A stretch of 64,000 nucleotides of DNA, from assembly GCF_024704835.1 (NCBI RefSeq), contig NZ_JAMXBE010000004.1:372001-436000 (forward strand), written 5' to 3'. Position numbers and translations under genes: made by a program. The notes beneath the pieces were generated by a model. It saw only the letters and a program-made list of their open reading frames with translations, was not told where the DNA came from and did not search any database. Below, piece after piece: positions 59,647-64,000 of this stretch (position 1 is the first letter of the stretch; every line of letters begins with the position of its first letter). This DNA is from Parapedobacter tibetensis (GTDB lineage: Bacteria; Bacteroidota; Bacteroidia; Sphingobacteriales; Sphingobacteriaceae).

Positions 59647-59678
59647 AATAAATAAAACACATAATAAATAAAACACAT
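59647..59678. repeat. Perfect 16-bp tandem repeat in the nitroreductase leader
   Basis: AATAAATAAAACACAT is present twice in direct contact (59647-59662, 59663-59678), ending 13 bp before the nitroreductase ATG. Confidence 0.9.
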
Positions 59679-59691
59679 TAAGATTAAAATC

Positions 59692-60324
59692 ATGCAATTA
59701 TTAGATGCGTTAAACTGGCGCTACGCCACAAAAAAAATGAACGGCCAGCCCGTTCCACAAGAAAAAGTAGACAATATATTGGAAGCCGCTTATCTTGCTC
59801 CTACTTCCTCTGGATTGCAGCCATTCAAGGTTATTATTGTCACTGATGAAGCCATGAAGCGAAAAATCAGGGAAATTGCAAGTGACCAAAGCCAAATTAC
59901 GGATAGCTCGCATGTGTTGATTTTTGCCGCATGGGACAACTATACCGTAGAGCGGATAAATAAGGTATACCAACACATTGAAACCGAGCGTGGGCTACCC
60001 GAAGGAACCTTTTCTGACTATAAGAACAGGATAACCGCATTATACACCAAACGTGCTGCCGAGCAGAATTTCGAGCATGCGGCACGTCAGGCATACATTG
60101 CGTTTGGCCTTGCCATAGCTGCCGCGGCTGAACTTCAGGTGGATGCCACCCCGATGGAAGGATTTGACAACGCCGCCCTTGACGAATTGTTGCAATTGCC
60201 TCAACAAGGGCTTAAAAGTGTAACGCTCTTACCCTTGGGTTACCGCGATTCGGAGAATGATTGGCTGGTGAATCAAAAAAAGGTGCGCACGCCCAAAGAT
60301 GAATTCTTCTTACAGATCGCTTAA
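59692..60324 (+). CDS. NfsB-type NAD(P)H-dependent nitroreductase
   Basis: The 210-residue FMN enzyme begins LLDALNWRYATKKMNGQPVP and shows LEAAYLAPTSSGLQPFKVII, ARQAYIAFGLAIAAAAELQVD and TPMEGFDNAALDELL, all typical of the NfsB/oxygen-insensitive group. It reduces nitroaromatics or quinones with two electrons. A hairpin terminator follows (60346-60381). The leader contains a tandem repeat just upstream of the start. Confidence 0.92.
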   Translation: MQLLDALNWRYATKKMNGQPVPQEKVDNILEAAYLAPTSSGLQPFKVIIVTDEAMKRKIREIASDQSQITDSSHVLIFAAWDNYTVERINKVYQHIETERGLPEGTFSDYKNRITALYTKRAAEQNFEHAARQAYIAFGLAIAAAAELQVDATPMEGFDNAALDELLQLPQQGLKSVTLLPLGYRDSENDWLVNQKKVRTPKDEFFLQIA

Positions 60325-60345
60325 TACCGATTTTACAATGACCCG

Positions 60346-60381
60346 ATGGCCTTTGGATAGTTCACACTGTTTAAAGGCCAT
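60346..60381 (+). terminator. Terminator of the nitroreductase gene
   Basis: ATGGCCTTT (60346-60354) pairs with AAAGGCCAT (60373-60381) over an 18-nt loop, followed by a T-rich stretch. It lies 22 bp past the stop. Confidence 0.6.
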
Positions 60382-60409
60382 TATTCATTTATTTACAAAA
60401 ACCAAAATA

Positions 60410-60422
60410 ACACGTTACGTGT
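60410..60422. promoter_or_regulatory. Palindrome upstream of the aldo-keto reductase
   Basis: ACACG-TTA-CGTGT, a perfect 5-bp inverted repeat 14 bp before the ATG at 60436, placed where a repressor would block transcription or initiation. The TetR protein encoded 0.8 kb upstream is a candidate binder. Confidence 0.35.
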
Positions 60423-60435
60423 ATATCGTTATATT

Positions 60436-61389
60436 ATGGCAGATAAAAGAACATTAGGAAAATCAGATTTACATGTCTCACCCATCGCGTTCGGGGGCAA
60501 TGTCTTCGGGTGGACATTGGACGAACAGCGGTCATTCCGCATCCTTGATGCATTCGTGGCTGCTGGATTTAATTTCATTGATACCGCAAATACCTACTCG
60601 ACCTGGATACCCGGCAACAAAGGGGGTGAATCCGAGACCATTATTGGCAATTGGATAACACAACGAGGCAAACGTGATGACCTGATTATTGCCACCAAGC
60701 TAGGTGGAGATATGGGGAATGGCAAAAAAGGACTGGGTGCCACGCACGTAAAAGAGGCCGTGGACGCTTCATTGAAGCGACTGGGAACCGATTACATAGA
60801 CCTATACCAGGCACATTATGACGACCCTGATACCCCTGTTGCCGAAACGATCGAAACGTTCAACGAGTTGATTAGTGCCGGCAAAGTCCGTTACATTGGT
60901 GCCTCCAATCTTTCGGCTGAACGCATTGCGGAATCCAACCGTTATGCCAGGGATAATAATCTCCAAGGCTATATCAGTCTGCAGCCGCTTTACAACCTAT
61001 ATGATAGGCAAAAGTTCGAAACCGAATATTTGCCACTTGTCCAAACCGAAGGCTTGGCGGTAATCAGTTACTATGCCTTAGCCAGCGGGTTCCTCAGTGG
61101 TAAATACAGAGACAAAGCGGATCTTGGCCAAAGTCCAAGGGGCGGTAGTGTCAAGAAATACCTCGATGCAAGGGGTTTTCGCATTTTAGATGCACTCGAT
61201 AACGTGGCAACTGAATCCGGAGCTTCATTGGCGCAAATAGCCCTGGCTTGGCAATTGAGCAAACCGTATATCACGGCTCCAATCGCTAGCGCTACCAATG
61301 ATTACCACTTGACGGATCTCGTTGAAGCGGTTTCGCTGCACCTTTCCAATGAACAGATTGCTCGATTAGATAAGGCAAGTGCTATTTAA
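60436..61389 (+). CDS. Aldo/keto reductase
   Basis: The 317-residue TIM-barrel reductase has the full catalytic tetrad: Asp49 (NFIDTANTY), Tyr54, Lys88 (LIIATKLGG) and His127 (DLYQAHYDDPDTP). The NADPH site follows (QIALAWQLSKPYITAPIAS). It is of the AKR general group that reduces aldehydes and ketones such as methylglyoxal; substrate undetermined. It lies between the nitroreductase and superoxide dismutase genes. Confidence 0.93.
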   Translation: MADKRTLGKSDLHVSPIAFGGNVFGWTLDEQRSFRILDAFVAAGFNFIDTANTYSTWIPGNKGGESETIIGNWITQRGKRDDLIIATKLGGDMGNGKKGLGATHVKEAVDASLKRLGTDYIDLYQAHYDDPDTPVAETIETFNELISAGKVRYIGASNLSAERIAESNRYARDNNLQGYISLQPLYNLYDRQKFETEYLPLVQTEGLAVISYYALASGFLSGKYRDKADLGQSPRGGSVKKYLDARGFRILDALDNVATESGASLAQIALAWQLSKPYITAPIASATNDYHLTDLVEAVSLHLSNEQIARLDKASAI

Positions 61390-61491
61390 TAAATAACTAG
61401 AAATCTGATCAAACAAAACCGCAAGTACGCGATTTGTGTCACATTCTCTAAACAAATGGCTTGAAATCCACGGCAATTAAAAACAAATTCC

Positions 61492-61499
61492 TACTTTTG
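61492..61499 (+). promoter_or_regulatory. Candidate -7 element of the sod gene
   Basis: TACTTTTG, matching TAnnTTTG, about 38 bp before the ATG at 61538. No TTG at 19-21 bp. Confidence 0.4.
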
Positions 61500-61537
61500 G
61501 TTGTATATTAGCTAAAAATACAAATCACTTAACCATT

Positions 61538-62293
61538 ATGGCAATTACCAACAGAAGGAATTTTTTACGTACAACCATTGGTTTTTCCGCAGCCACGGCG
61601 GCTTCCACAGCATTAGGTATCAATCCATTGAATGCATTGGTGGGGTGTGGATCCCCTACTTCATCTGATCAGTCATCTACTGGAACGGACGGGGCATTGG
61701 AGTTCTCTCAAGAACCATTGGGCTATGAATACAATGCACTGGAGCCGCATATCGATGCGCGGACTATGGAAATCCATTACACGAAACATCACACAGCCTA
61801 TATCAAAAATGTAAACGAAGCTATCAAAGCAGACGAATTGTCTTACACTACACCGGAGGAGTTGTTTGCCAATATTTCGAAACTTTCTGCCAAAGTGCGC
61901 AATAATGGTGGCGGTGCATGGAACCACACGTTTTTCTGGAAATCGTTGCGCGCACCTATGGCAGGCAATGCCCCTACTGGTGAATTGTTGGAAGCCATTA
62001 ACCAAGCGTTTGGTTCATTCGACCAGTTTAAAGAGCAATTCGCAGCCGCCGGAGCCGGACAATTTGGATCGGGCTGGGCATGGCTAGTGAAAGAGAATGA
62101 TGCACTTAAAATAGGTTCTACGCCAAACCAAGATAATCCCTTGATGGATGATGTGGAATTAAGCGGTAAACCACTACTCGGCCTCGATGTATGGGAACAT
62201 GCCTATTACCTCCATTACCAAAACAAGCGGCCGGATTACATCAGCAATTGGTGGAACGTGGTCAATTGGGATTTTGTGGCTGAGCAACTTTAA
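61538..62293 (+). CDS. sodA: Tat-exported Mn/Fe superoxide dismutase
   Basis: The 251-residue protein begins with a twin-arginine signal ([19 protein letters not shown], Arg6-Arg7) and a Cys37 after LNALVG that could be a lipoprotein-like site. The SOD domain has metal ligands His80 (MEIHYTKHH), His130 (WNHTFFW), Asp217 and His221 (LDVWEHAYY). Gln198 ([10 protein letters not shown]) is where manganese enzymes carry their second-shell Gln, pointing to Mn or cambialistic use. It destroys superoxide outside the cytoplasm; cytosolic SODs lack this leader and are about 200 residues long. Confidence 0.93.
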   Translation: MAITNRRNFLRTTIGFSAATAASTALGINPLNALVGCGSPTSSDQSSTGTDGALEFSQEPLGYEYNALEPHIDARTMEIHYTKHHTAYIKNVNEAIKADELSYTTPEELFANISKLSAKVRNNGGGAWNHTFFWKSLRAPMAGNAPTGELLEAINQAFGSFDQFKEQFAAAGAGQFGSGWAWLVKENDALKIGSTPNQDNPLMDDVELSGKPLLGLDVWEHAYYLHYQNKRPDYISNWWNVVNWDFVAEQL

Positions 62294-62315
62294 ATATGGA
62301 AGCAGAATTTTTTTG

Positions 62316-62714
62316 TTAAGCATATATTTCGCTAAGCCTGCTTACCTGGTAATCCACCAGTTTCTGCAATGGCCCAGTTGCCAGCATCTTCATCATCATA
62401 TTCAGGTCGGCCTCAATGACCAACCCCACCTCCGTTGCATGGTCTCCTTGGGGCATCATGTTCCAGCGAAGGGTCACATCGAATGGCGCTTTCTCCAACG
62501 GCACAAATATCACTTCACTGTTTTCCGTACGGCTATCCACCTTGAGTGCCAGTTTCGCCATGTTTTGGATGGTGAAACGTGCTTCATCGCTTGTAGAAGA
62601 CCAATTGTAAACACTATCAGGCATCAATTGCTCATGGTTGTTACAATCTGCCAGGAAAGCATATACCTGCGCGACGGGTTTATTAATAATCGTACGGTTC
62701 TGAATAGTAGTCAT
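62316..62714 (-). CDS. SRPBCC (START-like) family protein
   Basis: The 132-residue protein is a single START/Bet v 1-like domain: IINKPVAQVYAFLADCNNHE at the N-terminus, FVPLEKAPFDVTLRW and VGLVIEADLNMMMKMLATGP, ending in the C-terminal helix PLQKLVDYQVSRLSEIYA. This fold binds small hydrophobic molecules; no enzyme motif is visible. It follows pyrE by 22 bp on the same strand and may be co-transcribed, though a functional link is not obvious. Confidence 0.85.
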   Translation of the reverse strand: MTTIQNRTIINKPVAQVYAFLADCNNHEQLMPDSVYNWSSTSDEARFTIQNMAKLALKVDSRTENSEVIFVPLEKAPFDVTLRWNMMPQGDHATEVGLVIEADLNMMMKMLATGPLQKLVDYQVSRLSEIYA

Positions 62715-62736
62715 ATCATGTAAACAGGGTGCCCCG

Positions 62737-63384
62737 TTATGTTGCTGGCGACCAATCCGCAGGGTTCTCCCGCCATTGCTTCAGCACTTCGATATCAGCT
62801 GGATGGATATAATTATGGTCAGCAGCAAAATCAACCAGCGTGTTATAGTCACATAAACTGATATGCCGGCATTTTGCCGCTGCAAAGTTCTCATCCGCTT
62901 CCTTAAACCCGTAAGTAAAGATAGAAACCAACCCCACTACATTACAACCTGCGTCACGCAAAGCCTGTACCGCTTTAAGACTGCTTTTACCTGTGGAAAC
63001 AAGGTCCTCAACTACAACCACGCGTTGACCGCCTACCATCTCGCCTTCAATGAGGTTCTCCCGGCCATGGTCTTTGGCACTTGTCCGTACATAGGTGAAC
63101 GGCAAACCCAAATCCTGTGCTACCAATACCCCTTGAGGGATCCCAGCAGTGGCTACACCCGAAATCATTTCCACCGAACCAAACTCCTCTTGTACCAATT
63201 CAGAAAGCTTTTGACGGATATACGTACGGATAGGTGGATGGGACAATGCAACACGATTATCACAATAAATTGGCGACTTCCAACCTGAGGCCCATGTAAA
63301 AGGTTTTTTAGGTTGTAATTTTATTGCTTTAATTTGCAATAATGATTCGGCAACTTTTTGTCCAACCTCATTCATATTATTCAT
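62737..63384 (-). CDS. pyrE: Orotate phosphoribosyltransferase
   Basis: The 215-residue enzyme makes orotidine 5'-phosphate from orotate and PRPP. It shows FTWASGWKSPIYCDNRVALS, the catalytic-loop segment FTYVRTSAKDHGRENLIEG and the PRPP motif VVVVEDLVSTGKSS. The ATG at 63384 overlaps the start of the divergent NUDIX gene by 2 bp; an internal ATG (63375) would clear it. A TAGATTTG element 4 bp upstream of 63384 lies inside the NUDIX coding region. Confidence 0.95.
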   Translation of the reverse strand: MNNMNEVGQKVAESLLQIKAIKLQPKKPFTWASGWKSPIYCDNRVALSHPPIRTYIRQKLSELVQEEFGSVEMISGVATAGIPQGVLVAQDLGLPFTYVRTSAKDHGRENLIEGEMVGGQRVVVVEDLVSTGKSSLKAVQALRDAGCNVVGLVSIFTYGFKEADENFAAAKCRHISLCDYNTLVDFAADHNYIHPADIEVLKQWRENPADWSPAT

Positions 63385-64000
63385 GGCGCAAATCTATAAA
63401 ATTTATATGAACCAATCGGCCCTCGTTTTGGCTGATTTTACACCCGGCAATATCTCCAACATCCAATCAATTGACCATCAGGATCTTGACTTTGAAAAAC
63501 TTTTTAAACAATCAAAAGGTAATGAATCGCCTGTTACGTATTTCATACTAATAAAAAATCCGAAAGCATATTTTAGTCTCATTAAAAAAAGAATCAAAAT
63601 AATTAAAGCATCGGGAGGATTAGTGAAAAACGGCCATGGCGACTACCTAATTATCTATAGGCTTGGCAAATGGGATTTGCCCAAAGGCAAGGTAGACGAG
63701 GGCGAGTCGATGAAACGTGCAGCCGTACGGGAAGTGGAGGAAGAATGTGGTATCAAAGTGAATTACCTCGGACAGAAAATCATAACCACCTACCATGCCT
63801 ACATAATGAAAGGTGAATTGGTGATCAAAAAAACGAATTGGTATGAAATGGGGGTAAATAAGGTACCCAAGCTGAAACCCCAACTGGAGGAGAACATCAC
63901 AGAAGCGCTATGGTTGCCGAAAGCTGAATTAAATAAGGTCCGGGAAAACACATATCCGCTTATAGCAGATATTTTGGATACAATCTCACCAATGGAACAT
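63383..64000 (+). CDS. NUDIX hydrolase, 3' end outside window
   Basis: The frame from ATG 63383 is open through the right window edge (206 codons). An N-terminal segment of about 75 residues (AQIYKIYMNQSALVLADFTP) has no recognised domain and precedes the NUDIX domain, whose box is complete: GKVDEGESMKRAAVREVEEECGI in part (GKVDEGE, REVEEECG). NUDIX enzymes cleave nucleoside diphosphates linked to other groups. ATG 63407 is an alternative, but the residues before it (IYKIYM) look like the first beta-strand of longer family members. It is divergent from pyrE with overlapping starts. Confidence 0.88.
   Translation, partial: MAQIYKIYMNQSALVLADFTPGNISNIQSIDHQDLDFEKLFKQSKGNESPVTYFILIKNPKAYFSLIKKRIKIIKASGGLVKNGHGDYLIIYRLGKWDLPKGKVDEGESMKRAAVREVEEECGIKVNYLGQKIITTYHAYIMKGELVIKKTNWYEMGVNKVPKLKPQLEENITEALWLPKAELNKVRENTYPLIADILDTISPMEH
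63389..63396 (-). promoter_or_regulatory. Candidate -7 element of pyrE
   Basis: TAGATTTG on the minus strand, matching TAnnTTTG, 4 bp before the pyrE ATG at 63384 and inside the first codons of the divergent NUDIX gene. Confidence 0.35.

Noticed and set aside
1-64000. CRISPR arrays, insertion sequences, prophage or rRNA operons
   Set aside because: No regularly spaced repeat series, transposase, integrase, phage structural gene or rRNA sequence was seen. The short tandem repeats at 12.3 and 59.6 kb have only two copies without spacers.

Overview
The window reads as chromosomal DNA of a Bacteroidota bacterium, most likely Sphingobacteriaceae (a Pedobacter/Parapedobacter/Sphingobacterium-type genome). 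The basis is a SusC/SusD pair with its own ECF sigma and FecR genes, a TonB receptor followed by a DUF4249 lipoprotein, carboxypeptidase-regulatory-like domains on outer-membrane barrels, a GH92 mannosidase, and many promoters of the Bacteroidota type (TTG, 19-21 bp, TAnnTTTG), often only 4-10 bp from the start codon. The family-level call is inference. I see no rRNA, CRISPR array, insertion sequence or phage; one tRNA-Thr lies at 25.3 kb.

Layout. 0-5.8 kb: a sugar-acid/deoxysugar catabolic locus (UxaA-family dehydratase running off the left edge, rhamnose/fucose-type mutarotase, FucP-type permease, divergent AraC regulator) and a GH92 alpha-mannosidase. 6-10 kb: a large outer-membrane barrel, ferritin and a small conserved protein. 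10-17.3 kb: the most interesting locus. A 78-residue double-glycine leader peptide gene lies beside a C39-peptidase ABC exporter, an HlyD adaptor, a MacA-like adaptor, a TolC channel and a divergent XRE regulator, with a 10-bp inverted repeat in the control region. This looks like a self-contained peptide (bacteriocin or signal) maturation and secretion system in a Gram-negative host.

17.3-25.8 kb: polysaccharide deacetylase, DUF4249 lipoprotein plus TonB receptor, DUF1080 lipoprotein, ClC channel, OxyR, tRNA-Thr, OsmC. 25.9-28.4 kb: a pyruvyl-transferase/FrhB-like pair without glycosyltransferases. 28.4-37.7 kb: ECF sigma, FecR anti-sigma, SusC with STN domain, SusD, an exported FAD oxidoreductase and a secreted protein with a covalent-flavin-type motif. 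This resembles a TonB uptake system coupled to periplasmic redox chemistry.

37.8-48.5 kb: cysteine desulfurase, THUMP-like methyltransferase, LLM flavoprotein, a decayed esterase, a secreted propeller-like protein, a persulfide dioxygenase/rhodanese/META operon, thioredoxin reductase, an ExoX-like nuclease and a serine hydrolase. 48.6-57.7 kb: SMC, a DJ-1/AraC regulator, an RpoA-CTD-like zinc protein, RlmB, an Old Yellow Enzyme with ArsR regulator, and ornithine aminotransferase. 57.9-64 kb: alpha/beta hydrolase, TetR, nitroreductase, aldo-keto reductase, a Tat-exported superoxide dismutase, an SRPBCC protein, PyrE, and a NUDIX gene running off the right edge.

Recurring themes are redox defence (ferritin, OxyR, OsmC, TrxB, SOD, OYE, nitroreductase) and glycan acquisition. 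All functions are inferred from sequence motifs and context.
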